Origin: an uncultured Opitutales bacterium
GTDB taxonomy: Bacteria > Verrucomicrobiota > Verrucomicrobiia > Opitutales > Intestinicryptomonadaceae
Reading direction: 5' to 3'
DNA length: 64,000 bases
Assembly: GCA_900547395.1 (NCBI GenBank)
Contig: URGP01000007.1
Coordinates: 45,707 to 109,706, forward strand
A program made the translations under genes and the position numbers. Below the pieces are notes generated by a model. It saw nothing but the letters and a program-made list of their open reading frames with translations. It was not told the DNA's origin and did no database searches. Shown one piece after another: positions 1 to 8,482 of the stretch (within the stretch, counting starts at the first letter, position 1; each line of letters opens with the position of its first letter).

Positions 1-2
1 CG

Positions 3-275
3 GTTATGCTTGAAGCATTGGGGCAGCTTGCCATCGTGCTTTTGATGAGGGGAGAAATCGACCCTTCGGGCAAAAATGCAAACAAGGAGCGCATATTTTT
101 CACTTCGGCGGACGGAGTCAGGTGCATGCGCATTTGCAAGCCGGGCGACAGGCTTGAAATGAAGGTTTCAGCCAAAAGAATACGCCATCCGATAGGCATT
201 TTTGAAGGCTCCATATTCGTAAACGGCGAAAAGGCCGCTTATGCCGAAAAAATTTCATTAACATTCGATTTTTAA
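3..275 (+). CDS. FabZ-like 3-hydroxyacyl-ACP dehydratase, 3' part
   Basis: Only the C-terminal part of this gene lies in the window; the reading frame is open to the left edge and the ATG at 6 is internal. The visible part starts with MLEALGQLA, which matches the central helix of hotdog-fold FabZ dehydratases (family pattern PGVLxLEAxxQ), and continues through PGDRLEMKV, the usual strand of the fold. FabZ removes water from 3-hydroxyacyl-ACP in fatty acid elongation. It ends 4 bases before a FabB-type synthase, which fits a fatty acid operon. The catalytic His is upstream of the window, so activity cannot be judged. A more specialised hotdog dehydratase is possible. Confidence 0.7.
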   Translation, partial: VMLEALGQLAIVLLMRGEIDPSGKNANKERIFFTSADGVRCMRICKPGDRLEMKVSAKRIRHPIGIFEGSIFVNGEKAAYAEKISLTFDF

Positions 276-279
276 AAAT

Positions 280-1539
280 ATGTCAAAAAACGTTGTAATA
301 ACAGGGCTTGGATTTATAACGAGCATAGGCAATTCCAAAGGGGAAGTCTTAAACAGCCTCAAAAATTCAATTTCGGGCATAGAGCTTTACGATGGGTTTG
401 CGGGGGACAAAATTCCCGTGAAATGCTTGGGAACAATCAAGGGCTTCAATACCGAAAACTTTGACTATGAAGACTGGATCTATCCCGAACAGTATTCGGT
501 AAGAAGGGAAGTCATGCGCGGATTTTCCCCGCACTGCCTTTACGCGTATTGTGCAATGAAGCAGGCGATAGAAGATGCAAACCTTTCCGAAAGCGACATC
601 TCAAACGTTGAAACAGGCATGTACACGGCATCTGCAGGCTCTACCTCCATGCTTGTTGACAACATGGCGCGGCTCGACAAGTTCGGTGTAATGCGCTGTT
701 CCCCGATGGGCGTTGTTTCCTCGGTTGTAGGCACTCTTTCTTTTAATTTGGTTTCGGCTTTTAAAATCAAGGGAGCAAGCTGCGGCTTTGCCTCGGCGTG
801 CGCAAGCTCTTCGCACGCGATGGGTTTTGCTTTCGACGAAATTTCAAGCGGACGCCAAAAGCGCATGTTCGTGGTTGGCGGAGAGGACGGAAACGCGCGC
901 ACAATCCTGCCTTTTGCGGGCATGAGGGCGCTTTCTTGCAACAAAGACCCGTCAAAGGCTTCCCGCCCCTACGACAAGCACAGGGACGGCTTTGTCGGAA
1001 CAGGCGGGGCAACTGTCTTGGTTTTGGAAGAAGAAGAAACGGCAAAGATGCGCGGCGCGAAAGTCTATGCGAAGTTTTTGGGCTGGGGGCAGGCGAGCGA
1101 CGGATACAATGTCGCAATTCCTCATCCGCAGGGCGAGGGGCTTGCAAACGCAATGCGCTTTGCGTTCTCATCTACGGGGGTAAAACCCGAAGATGTCGGC
1201 TACATAAACACCCACGGCACGTCCACTCCAATCGGCGACACTGCGGAGCTTAAAGCTATCGCAAGCGTATTCGGCGAAAGTCCGAAAACGCCTATCAGCT
1301 CGACAAAATCCCTGACGGGGCACGGCTTGTCTTTGGCGGGCGCGATGGAATCCGGCTTTTGCGCTCTCATGTTGGACGAAGGATTTATTGCGGCTTCCGC
1401 AAACATCGAAGAATTGGACGAAGCGGCAAAGCCTTTCAACATCGTTCAAAAAAGAATTGACGAAAATCCGAAAATCGCGCTGTCGCTAAGCAGCGGATTT
1501 GGCGGGGCAAACACAGCTTTATTGTTTGAAAAAGCCTAA
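280..1539 (+). CDS. fabB: Beta-ketoacyl-ACP synthase I-type (FabB-like)
   Basis: A 419-residue condensing enzyme that joins malonyl-ACP to a growing acyl chain. The nucleophile is Cys174 in SACASSSHA, followed by the two thiolase-fold His motifs NTHGTSTPIGD and KSLTGHGLSLAGAME. The C-terminus (GFIAASANIEELDE, then SSGFGGANTAL) resembles FabB of enterobacteria more than FabF, so the KAS I name is preferred. It follows the FabZ-like gene by 4 bases. FabB enzymes often serve unsaturated fatty acid synthesis with FabA, but the upstream gene reads as FabZ-like, so the exact chain specificity is unknown. Confidence 0.8.
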   Translation: MSKNVVITGLGFITSIGNSKGEVLNSLKNSISGIELYDGFAGDKIPVKCLGTIKGFNTENFDYEDWIYPEQYSVRREVMRGFSPHCLYAYCAMKQAIEDANLSESDISNVETGMYTASAGSTSMLVDNMARLDKFGVMRCSPMGVVSSVVGTLSFNLVSAFKIKGASCGFASACASSSHAMGFAFDEISSGRQKRMFVVGGEDGNARTILPFAGMRALSCNKDPSKASRPYDKHRDGFVGTGGATVLVLEEEETAKMRGAKVYAKFLGWGQASDGYNVAIPHPQGEGLANAMRFAFSSTGVKPEDVGYINTHGTSTPIGDTAELKAIASVFGESPKTPISSTKSLTGHGLSLAGAMESGFCALMLDEGFIAASANIEELDEAAKPFNIVQKRIDENPKIALSLSSGFGGANTALLFEKA

Positions 1540-1543
1540 GTTC

Positions 1544-2833
1544 ATGATTTGGATTTATCGAATTTTGTTTCTGCCCATAATGGCGGTTTTAATGCCTTAT
1601 TATGCAATGCGCATGATAAAAAGGGGCGGGTATGGAAAGGATTTTTCGCACCGTTTCGGATTTTTGAAAAATCTTTCGTTCCCTGAAAAAGGTAAAAAAC
1701 GAATTTGGATTCAGGCGGTGAGCGTCGGGGAAGTGGAGGCTCTTTCAAGCATGCTAAAACTTCTTCATGAAGACGGCGGTTTTGAGGTCGTGGTAACCAC
1801 AACTACTTCCACAGGCTATAAAATCCTGCGCGAAAAGTACGCAAAATACTGTTATTACGTCGGGATTTTCCCGTTTGACTTTTGGCTTTCAAACGCGCTT
1901 GCATGGCGCAGAATAAAACCCGACATGTGCGTCCAGATGGAAGGCGAATTGTGGCCCGAGCATCTGCACAGGGCAAAGTCGAAAAAAAAGCCGCTTTTGC
2001 TTTTGAACGCAAGGCTTTCCGACAGGAGCTTTAAGAGGTATTCCAAGGCGGGCTTTTTTGCGCGGCGCATTTTTAACAAGTTCGATGCAATCGCCTGCGG
2101 AAGTGAATTTGACGCCGCCAGATTTTTAAAGCTTGGCGCAAAACCCGAAATCGTTTCTTCCACCGGCAACATAAAATTCGACGCCTCAAATTCCGCGCCT
2201 CTTTCCGAAAGTGAACGCGATGCGCTTAAATCTGAAATGGGCTTTGAAAACGATTCACTTGTCCTGCTCGGCTCATCGACTTGGGCGGGCGAAGAGGAAA
2301 TGCTTTTGGAAGCTCTGTCGGAAATCCGCCAAAAAACGGGAATAGACGCGCGCCTGCTGCTTGTTCCGCGTCATGCCGAGCGCAGGGAGGAAGTCCGCAG
2401 GCTTTTGCAGGGCGGCGTTTTGCCTTTCAATTTCAGGACGGAGAAGCAGAATGCCCCGGGCGGGACTTTGGTTTATGTCGCCGACACGACGGGCGAGCTT
2501 GCGCGCCTTACGCAGGTTGCCGATTTTGCCTATGCGGGCAAGTCGATGCCGCCTAACGACGGTGGGCAGTCTCCGCTCGATTGCGCCGCGGCGGGCGTTG
2601 CAATCGTTTACGGTCCGAACATGACAAACTTTAAAAAGATGTGCGAATCATTGGAAGAAGCTAAGGCGTCGATAAAAGTTTCCGATAAAAAAAATGCTAA
2701 GGATGCCCTTTTAAAACTCGCAAAGGACGTTGCCCTTAGAAAGCAAATCGGCTTGAACGCATTGAACTGGCACCATGCAAATTCGGGTGCGAGCGTGCGG
2801 GCTTTTGCGCTTATAAAAAAATTCTCCAAGTAG
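1544..2833 (+). CDS. waaA: 3-deoxy-D-manno-octulosonic acid (Kdo) transferase
   Basis: A 429-residue GT30-family glycosyltransferase that adds Kdo from CMP-Kdo to the lipid A precursor at the inner membrane. It has the N-terminal membrane anchor (MIWIYRILFLPIMAVL), the SVGEVEA motif, EGELWPEHL (canonical ESELWPN), NARLSDRS and TGNIKFD, all hallmarks of WaaA/KdtA. The ATG at 1544 is preferred over a TTG at 1499 that would overlap fabB; translation from 1544 begins with the expected anchor. With kdsC near 46 kb it shows that the cell makes Kdo-containing lipopolysaccharide. The number of Kdo residues added cannot be read from the sequence. Confidence 0.9.
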   Translation: MIWIYRILFLPIMAVLMPYYAMRMIKRGGYGKDFSHRFGFLKNLSFPEKGKKRIWIQAVSVGEVEALSSMLKLLHEDGGFEVVVTTTTSTGYKILREKYAKYCYYVGIFPFDFWLSNALAWRRIKPDMCVQMEGELWPEHLHRAKSKKKPLLLLNARLSDRSFKRYSKAGFFARRIFNKFDAIACGSEFDAARFLKLGAKPEIVSSTGNIKFDASNSAPLSESERDALKSEMGFENDSLVLLGSSTWAGEEEMLLEALSEIRQKTGIDARLLLVPRHAERREEVRRLLQGGVLPFNFRTEKQNAPGGTLVYVADTTGELARLTQVADFAYAGKSMPPNDGGQSPLDCAAAGVAIVYGPNMTNFKKMCESLEEAKASIKVSDKKNAKDALLKLAKDVALRKQIGLNALNWHHANSGASVRAFALIKKFSK

Positions 2834-2834
2834 A

Positions 2835-3683
2835 ATGGCAAAAATTTTCAAGTTTCTCAAATACCTGCTTCTCGTGCTTTTTGCCGCTCTTGTTGCGGAT
2901 ATGTTTATTTACGAGCCGTATTTTGCTCTGCATACGTCAAAATCGGTAATTTATTCAAAAAAATGGACAAAAGAACTTGAAAACATAAAAATTGCCGTAA
3001 TTTCCGACTTTCACGCGGGCGCGTTCTTTTACGACAAATGGCGCATGAGAAAGACTGTCGAGCTTGTTAATAAAGAAAAGCCCGACTTGATACTGCTCTT
3101 GGGGGACTACTTTAACAGGCATTTTTACAATACTTCCATGGACTATGAGAGGTTTGCCGAATATATTTTGGAAATGGAAGCCCCTCTCGGTAAATTCGCG
3201 ATTACGGGCAACCACGACACCGATATGGGCACGGAAAAAATCGAGGAGCAGATTTCCCGCGCGGGCGTTAAGTTCTTGCGAAACAAATCCGCGAAGGTGG
3301 AGACCAAAAACGGAGATTTTTATATAGCGGGCATACCCGATTTCGGCACCGATATTTTCAATTTACAAAAAACTTTTGATGAAGTTCCCGAAGGTGCGCC
3401 CTGCATTTTTCTTACCCACGACCCCTCGATTTTTCCCGCGCTTCCGCGCAAGGCGTCCGTAACTTTTGCGGGGCATACGCACGGAGGGCAGTTCAGAATT
3501 CCATTTTACGGACCCGTCTTAAAGAATGTCATTTCCCTTTACACTGAATTTTCAAGCGACGGGCTGTTGGTAAACCACCGCGACGATCCGATTTTCATTA
3601 CGAGGGGGATAGGTACAAGCTCGATACCCGCAAGGCTTTTTTGCACGCCGCAAATTGAAATAATCACCATAAAAGCTTATTGA
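2835..3683 (+). CDS. Membrane-anchored metallophosphoesterase (YkuE/LpxG-like)
   Basis: A 282-residue calcineurin-like phosphoesterase with one N-terminal membrane helix (about residues 5-25). Metal-binding motifs are all present: SDFHAG, GDYFN, GNHD, and near the end GHTHGGQ. The family includes YkuE and chlamydial LpxG, the UDP-2,3-diacylglucosamine hydrolase that replaces LpxH/LpxI. It begins one base after the waaA stop, so a lipid A role is a reasonable inference, but a general phosphodiesterase is also possible. The last 45 codons are repeated in a diverged form directly downstream (3718-3882). Confidence 0.75.
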   Translation: MAKIFKFLKYLLLVLFAALVADMFIYEPYFALHTSKSVIYSKKWTKELENIKIAVISDFHAGAFFYDKWRMRKTVELVNKEKPDLILLLGDYFNRHFYNTSMDYERFAEYILEMEAPLGKFAITGNHDTDMGTEKIEEQISRAGVKFLRNKSAKVETKNGDFYIAGIPDFGTDIFNLQKTFDEVPEGAPCIFLTHDPSIFPALPRKASVTFAGHTHGGQFRIPFYGPVLKNVISLYTEFSSDGLLVNHRDDPIFITRGIGTSSIPARLFCTPQIEIITIKAY

Positions 3684-3711
3684 CGCGGCAAAGATTAAGC
3701 TTGAAAAGGGC
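3547..3711 (+). repeat. Tandem duplication, copy 1 (inside the metallophosphoesterase gene)
   Basis: This 165-base segment covers the last 45 codons of the phosphoesterase gene plus 28 bases after its stop. It is repeated at 3718-3882 with an offset of 171 bases. Six single-base differences separate the copies, and all six are silent third-position changes in the phosphoesterase frame. Confidence 0.95.
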
Positions 3712-3713
3712 AG

Positions 3714-3854
3714 ATGCAATTTTCAAGCGACGGGCTGTTGGTAAACCACCGCGACGACCCGATTTTCATTACGAGGGGGATAGGCACAAGTTCGATACCT
3801 GCAAGGCTCTTTTGCACGCCGCAAATAGAAATAATCACCATAAAAGCTTATTGA
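3714..3854 (+). pseudogene. Orphan C-terminal fragment of the metallophosphoesterase
   Basis: An open frame of 46 codons starting at an ATG created at the duplication edge. It encodes the same C-terminal residues as the intact gene (GLLVNHRDDPIFITRG through IITIKAY). It lacks all metal-binding motifs and cannot be an active enzyme. It is best read as a leftover fragment, possibly of another allele, between the intact gene and gatC. Confidence 0.7.
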
Positions 3855-3882
3855 CGCGGCAAAGATTAAGCTTGAAAAGGGC
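3718..3882 (+). repeat. Tandem duplication, copy 2 (diverged remnant)
   Basis: Second copy of the phosphoesterase 3' end. Differences from copy 1, in frame, are GAT/GAC, GGT/GGC, AGC/AGT, CCC/CCT, CTT/CTC and ATT/ATA, with no amino-acid change. The stop codon and the 28 bases after it are identical in both copies. Confidence 0.95.
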
Positions 3883-3909
3883 GGCGGCAATCTTAAAAAT
3901 AAGCGTCTT

Positions 3910-4206
3910 ATGGACAAAAATGGAGCAATAGACATTTCTTATGTCGCCAACTTGGCGCGCATAGAGCTTACGGACGAAGAAAAAGAGGTTTTTTCGCGCC
4001 AGCTCGGTCAAATTTTAACGTATTTTGAAAAGCTTTCAAAAGTCGATGTTTCAAATGTAGAGCCGAGCGCACACGCGCATGCAATTTACAATGTGTGGCG
4101 CGACGACATTGAAGGACCGATGCTCTCGGTGGAGCAGGCTCTTATGAACGCTCCCAAGAAAAGGGAAAACCAGATAGTTGTTCCAAAAGTTGTTGACGAA
4201 GCGTAG
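3910..4206 (+). CDS. gatC: Asp/Glu-tRNA amidotransferase subunit C
   Basis: A 98-residue small subunit of the GatCAB amidotransferase, which converts misacylated Glu-tRNA(Gln) or Asp-tRNA(Asn) to the amide form. The start DISYVANLARIELTDEE and the stretch YFEKLSKVDVSNVEP match GatC, including the conserved VxxLARLxLxxEE helix. It is followed 14 bases later by gatA and then gatB, the usual order C-A-B. GatC holds the A and B subunits together and has no catalytic residues. Confidence 0.93.
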   Translation: MDKNGAIDISYVANLARIELTDEEKEVFSRQLGQILTYFEKLSKVDVSNVEPSAHAHAIYNVWRDDIEGPMLSVEQALMNAPKKRENQIVVPKVVDEA

Positions 4207-4220
4207 AAAGGAAGTTTTTG

Positions 4221-5684
4221 ATGGATATTTTTTATAAAGACGCCGCGGAGCTTTCGTCAATGCTTTCAAAGGGCGAAATCTCATCTTTGGAGCTTACAAA
4301 AGCGGTAATTGAAAGAACTGACAGCGTTGAGCCGAAGGTCGGAGCATTTCTTTTTCAAGATCCCGAAGACGCGCTTGAAATGGCGAAAAAGTCCGACGAG
4401 CGCAGGGCTAAAGGGGAAACTTTGGGAGCACTTGACGGCATTCCCGTTTCCTTAAAGGACATTGTGGCGGTCGAAAACAAGCCGCTTACCTGCGCAAGCA
4501 AAATGCTTGAGCATTATGTAAGCCCGTACACGGCAACGAGCGTCAAAAATTTGCAAAATAACGGCGCGGTTCTCTGGGGCAGGCTCAACATGGACGAGTT
4601 TGCAATGGGCTCTTCCTGCGAAAACAGCGCGTTTAAGAGTACCCGCAACCCTTGGGATGTTTCGAGAGTCCCGGGAGGGTCGAGCGGAGGAAGCGCGGCT
4701 GCCGTTTCGGCGGGCGAAACCATTATTGCGCTTGGCTCCGACACGGGCGGTTCGATACGCCAGCCTGCCGCATTCTGCGGGGTTGTCGGCATAAAGCCGA
4801 CTTACGGACTGGTAAGCCGCTACGGGCTTGCGGCGTTTGCCTCTTCTTTGGACCAAATCGGCTCTTTTTCAAGGACTGTCCGCGACGGCGCGCTGTTTTT
4901 GAAAGCTGTTGCTTCTTACGACAGGCTCGACTCAACGAGCGTGAAAATCGACATTCCCGATTACGCATCGACGCTTTCCGTAGATTCCTTGAAAGGGAAA
5001 AAAATCGGCATTCCGAAGGAATACTTTGTTGACGGAATGGATTTGGAAGTCCGGGCGGCAGTTGAAAAGGCTGTTGCACACTGCAAGGGTCTCGGGGCGG
5101 AAATCGTTGAAATATCGCTTCCACACACCGACTTGGCAATACCCGTTTACTACATCATTGCGACCGCCGAAGCTTCTTCAAACTTGGCGCGATACGACGG
5201 CATACGCTACACGCACCGCTCCGACAAGGCGCATGACGTGGTTGACCTTTACTTCAAGTCGAGGGCGGAAGGCTTTGGCGAGGAAGTAAAGCGCAGGATT
5301 ATTTTGGGAAGCTATGTTTTAAGTTCGGGCTACTACGACGCATATTACCTCCGCGCCCAAAAAGTCCGCACGCTCATTCGCAACGACTTTTCGGAAGCGT
5401 TTAAAACCGTCGATGTAATCGCAGCTCCCACGACTCCCGCCTGCGCTTTCAAGGCAGGCGAAAAGTCGGGCGACCCGCTTTCGATGTACTTAAACGACAT
5501 CTTTACCATAAACGTAAATCTGGCAGGTTTGCCCGGAATGTCTCTTCCTTGCGGATTTAATTCGGAGGGAATGCCAATCGGCTTGCAGCTAATCGGCAAG
5601 GCTTTCGACGAGCAAAATCTGCTTTCCTACGCCTACGCCTACGAGCAGACGGCAGGCTTCCTGGGCAGAAATCCCGCACTTTAA
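4221..5684 (+). CDS. gatA: Asp/Glu-tRNA amidotransferase subunit A
   Basis: A 487-residue amidase-signature glutaminase that releases ammonia from glutamine for GatB. The Ser-cisSer-Lys triad is visible: Lys in VSLKDIV, the cis-Ser and nucleophile in GGSSGGSAA and GSDTGGSIRQPA. The ATG at 4221 is chosen over TTG 4218 because a good ribosome binding site (AAAGGAAG) lies 8 bases upstream of it. It sits between gatC and gatB in one operon. Length is normal for the family. Confidence 0.95.
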   Translation: MDIFYKDAAELSSMLSKGEISSLELTKAVIERTDSVEPKVGAFLFQDPEDALEMAKKSDERRAKGETLGALDGIPVSLKDIVAVENKPLTCASKMLEHYVSPYTATSVKNLQNNGAVLWGRLNMDEFAMGSSCENSAFKSTRNPWDVSRVPGGSSGGSAAAVSAGETIIALGSDTGGSIRQPAAFCGVVGIKPTYGLVSRYGLAAFASSLDQIGSFSRTVRDGALFLKAVASYDRLDSTSVKIDIPDYASTLSVDSLKGKKIGIPKEYFVDGMDLEVRAAVEKAVAHCKGLGAEIVEISLPHTDLAIPVYYIIATAEASSNLARYDGIRYTHRSDKAHDVVDLYFKSRAEGFGEEVKRRIILGSYVLSSGYYDAYYLRAQKVRTLIRNDFSEAFKTVDVIAAPTTPACAFKAGEKSGDPLSMYLNDIFTINVNLAGLPGMSLPCGFNSEGMPIGLQLIGKAFDEQNLLSYAYAYEQTAGFLGRNPAL

Positions 5685-5697
5685 AAAACTTTTCATT

Positions 5698-7161
5698 ATG
5701 GAATACGAACCAGTAATAGGTCTTGAAGTACACGTTCAGCTGAACACCAAAACAAAGATGTTCACAAGCGCGCCATACCGTTTCGGGGAAGAGCCAAACA
5801 CTCTGACCGACCCCGTCGTGATGGCTTTGCCGGGCGTCCTTCCCGTCTTGAATTACGCCGCAATTTACGACACGATGAAAGTCGGGCTTATGTTCGGCTG
5901 TGAAATTCCCGAAATAACCAAGTGGGACAGAAAAAACTATTTTTATCCCGACAGCCCGAAAAACTACCAGCTTTCGCAGTACGACCAGCCTTTGTGCCAG
6001 GGCGGCGCGGTTGAAATCGAGCTTGCGAGCGCGTCTCGCGGCGAGATGGGCGCGCACCGCTTTGTGAAGCTTACCCGCATACACTTGGAAGAGGACGTCG
6101 GCAAGCTCACCCACTGCGCAAACGACTCCCTTGTTGACTACAACCGCGCGGGAACTCCGCTTATGGAAATCGTTTCAGAGCCGGATATGTTCAGCTCCGA
6201 AGACGCTTTCGCCTACTTGAATTCGCTAAAACAAACCATATCGGGCTTGGGCGTCAGCGAATGCGACATGGAAAAGGGGCAGATGCGCTGCGACGTCAAC
6301 ATTTCTCTGCGCCCCAAAGGTTCTGAAAAGCTTGGCGTAAAGGTAGAGCTTAAAAATTTAAACTCGATTTCAGGCGTCAAAAACGCCATTGAATACGAAA
6401 TCCGCCGCCAGACGGACGCGCTCAACAAAAACATCGAAATCGTGCAGGAAACGAGGCGGTGGGACGCTTCGCTAAACGTAAGCCAGTCGATGCGCGGCAA
6501 GGAAAACGCCCACGACTACCGCTACTTCCCCGAACCCGATTTGATGCCCGTAAAAATCGACCGCGCCCTTGTCGAAAAAATAAAGTCGGAGCTTCCCGAA
6601 GCCCCGTACGACATTCAGCGCAGGTATATGAAAGATTTCGGACTGCCTTATTCAATCACGAGCGTAATGTGCCTTGACTACGACATGTGCGCATACTTTG
6701 AAAAGGCGGTATCAGTTTACAACAACCCGAAAGCAATCGCAAACATCATCGTAAACGACATTTTGCGCGAGCTTTCCGCGATGGCGGAATTTGGCGAAAC
6801 GCGCCCGCCTTTTGGCGAATGCAAGATTGCACCCGCAAACCTTGCGGAGCTTGTAAAAATTGTTGACGGCGGCAAGATTTCAAAATCGCAGTCAAAAGAA
6901 GTTTTTGCGGAAATGTTCGCCTCTTCAAAATCTGCAAGCCAAATCGTAAAGGAAAAGGGCTTGGAGCAGAACAGCGACGCAGGCGAGCTTGAAGGCTTCT
7001 GCAAGGACGCAATCGCGGCGAATCCGAAAGCGGTCGGAGAGTTCAAGGCGGGCAACGCAAAGGCTTTGAACGCTTTGGTCGGCCCCGTCATGAAAGCTTC
7101 CAAAGGCAAGGCAAATCCCGCAATGCTGATGTCAATATTCAAAAAACTTTTGTCTGAATGA
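5698..7161 (+). CDS. gatB: Asp/Glu-tRNA amidotransferase subunit B
   Basis: A 487-residue kinase-like subunit that phosphorylates the misacylated tRNA and transfers ammonia from GatA. It begins with YEPVIGLEVHVQLNTKTKMF, the family signature, and keeps DYNRAGTPLMEIVSEPD and the YRYFPEPDL motif; the C-terminal YqeY-like tail (residues about 340-487) is present. The stop overlaps the start of the next gene by 4 bases (ATGA), indicating translational coupling with the protease gene downstream. Confidence 0.95.
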   Translation: MEYEPVIGLEVHVQLNTKTKMFTSAPYRFGEEPNTLTDPVVMALPGVLPVLNYAAIYDTMKVGLMFGCEIPEITKWDRKNYFYPDSPKNYQLSQYDQPLCQGGAVEIELASASRGEMGAHRFVKLTRIHLEEDVGKLTHCANDSLVDYNRAGTPLMEIVSEPDMFSSEDAFAYLNSLKQTISGLGVSECDMEKGQMRCDVNISLRPKGSEKLGVKVELKNLNSISGVKNAIEYEIRRQTDALNKNIEIVQETRRWDASLNVSQSMRGKENAHDYRYFPEPDLMPVKIDRALVEKIKSELPEAPYDIQRRYMKDFGLPYSITSVMCLDYDMCAYFEKAVSVYNNPKAIANIIVNDILRELSAMAEFGETRPPFGECKIAPANLAELVKIVDGGKISKSQSKEVFAEMFASSKSASQIVKEKGLEQNSDAGELEGFCKDAIAANPKAVGEFKAGNAKALNALVGPVMKASKGKANPAMLMSIFKKLLSE

Positions 7162-8408
7162 TTTTAACAAATTTAGTGTTTTTTACAATCGCCTTGCTTC
7201 TTTTGATGTTTTTAGCGGACACATGGCTTGACGCTTTGAACGCGAAGGAAGTCCGCGCAAACAGGGAGTCTGTTCCCGAAGCTTTTGCAGAGATTATCGA
7301 CGAAGCCGACTATCAAAAGAGCGCGAGGTACACTCTCGACAAAATTTCGTATTCGATTTACGAAAGGCTGTTCGGGCTTGTGCTGATTGTCGCTGTTTTG
7401 ATTTTCGGGGTTTATCCGATATTGTTCAGGTTTTTCACGGGCATTTTCGGAAGCGGCGTATGGGCGCAGTCGGCGGCTCTTTTGCTGTCGTCCATAATTT
7501 TAAGCCTGTTTTCTCTTCCTTTCGACTGGTACGGGCAGTTTGTCTTGGAACAAAAGTACGGCTTCAACAAATCCACGACCTCGCTTTGGATTGCCGACAA
7601 GTTTAAGGAAACCGCAATCTCGCTTGTGATTGGGATACCGCTTTTGGCTCTCCTTTTGTGGTTCTTTGGCGCAATGCCGAACACTTGGTGGATTTTGGGC
7701 TTTTGTGTTATTGCGGTATTTCAGGTGGTTATGCTGATTGTTTATCCGCGGGTGATTTTGCCGCTTTTTAACAAGCTTTCGGAGCTTGAAGAGGGGGAGC
7801 TTAAAACGCGGCTTTTAAATATGGCAGACCGCGCGGGCTTTAAGGCGAGCGCAATTTATGTAATCGACGGAAGCAAGCGCAGCAGCCACTCGAACGCGTT
7901 TTTCACGGGGTTTGGCAAGTTCAGAAAAATCATACTTTTCGACACTTTGATTAGCCAGCTTTCTCCTGAACAGATAGAGGCGGTGTTGGCGCATGAAATC
8001 GGGCATTACAAGCGCGGGCATATTCCCAAAATGATAGTCTCAAACTTTGTCATGATGTTTGCGGGTTTGGGTCTTGTTGCCTATTTTGCGAAGTGCGATT
8101 GGTTTTACAGGGGATTCGGCTTTGACATTCAAGACGGAATGGCGGCGGCTCTTTTAATATTTCTAATCGTGGTTTCTCCCATAAATTTTTGGCTGACGCC
8201 CGTGAAAAACGCCGTTTCGCGCAGGTATGAATATCAGGCGGACGCTTTTGCAAAGAAAGTTTGCGGCGGGGAAAAGCCGCTTGTGGAGGCTCTTCGCAAG
8301 CTGCACACGAAAAATTTGAGCAATTTGACTCCGCACAGGCTCTACTCCGCCTTTCATTATTCGCACCCGACTTTGATTGAGCGCGAAAAGGCGTTGAAAT
8401 CGGAGTAG
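7158..8408 (+). CDS. M48 family membrane metalloprotease (Ste24/CAAX protease 1-like)
   Basis: A 416-residue integral membrane zinc protease. Several hydrophobic segments lie in the first 200 residues and after the active site. The zinc-binding helix is AHEIGHYKRGH, and a downstream YEYQADAFA provides the third ligand Glu, as in Ste24-type M48A proteases. In bacteria these enzymes act in membrane protein quality control rather than prenyl processing. The gene overlaps gatB by 4 bases. No substrate can be inferred. Confidence 0.88.
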   Translation: MILTNLVFFTIALLLLMFLADTWLDALNAKEVRANRESVPEAFAEIIDEADYQKSARYTLDKISYSIYERLFGLVLIVAVLIFGVYPILFRFFTGIFGSGVWAQSAALLLSSIILSLFSLPFDWYGQFVLEQKYGFNKSTTSLWIADKFKETAISLVIGIPLLALLLWFFGAMPNTWWILGFCVIAVFQVVMLIVYPRVILPLFNKLSELEEGELKTRLLNMADRAGFKASAIYVIDGSKRSSHSNAFFTGFGKFRKIILFDTLISQLSPEQIEAVLAHEIGHYKRGHIPKMIVSNFVMMFAGLGLVAYFAKCDWFYRGFGFDIQDGMAAALLIFLIVVSPINFWLTPVKNAVSRRYEYQADAFAKKVCGGEKPLVEALRKLHTKNLSNLTPHRLYSAFHYSHPTLIEREKALKSE

Positions 8409-8482
8409 GCAAAAAAAAGCGGCGCGGCGTTTTTTCGCTTGCGGCTTTCGGCGGACAGGATAATTTTAAAATTGAAAGCTTT

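Noticed and set aside
767..1171. Long open frames opposite and inside fabB (also seen in gatA and other core genes)
   Set aside because: They follow from codon bias of the real genes, have no start signals or family motifs, and overlap strong matches.
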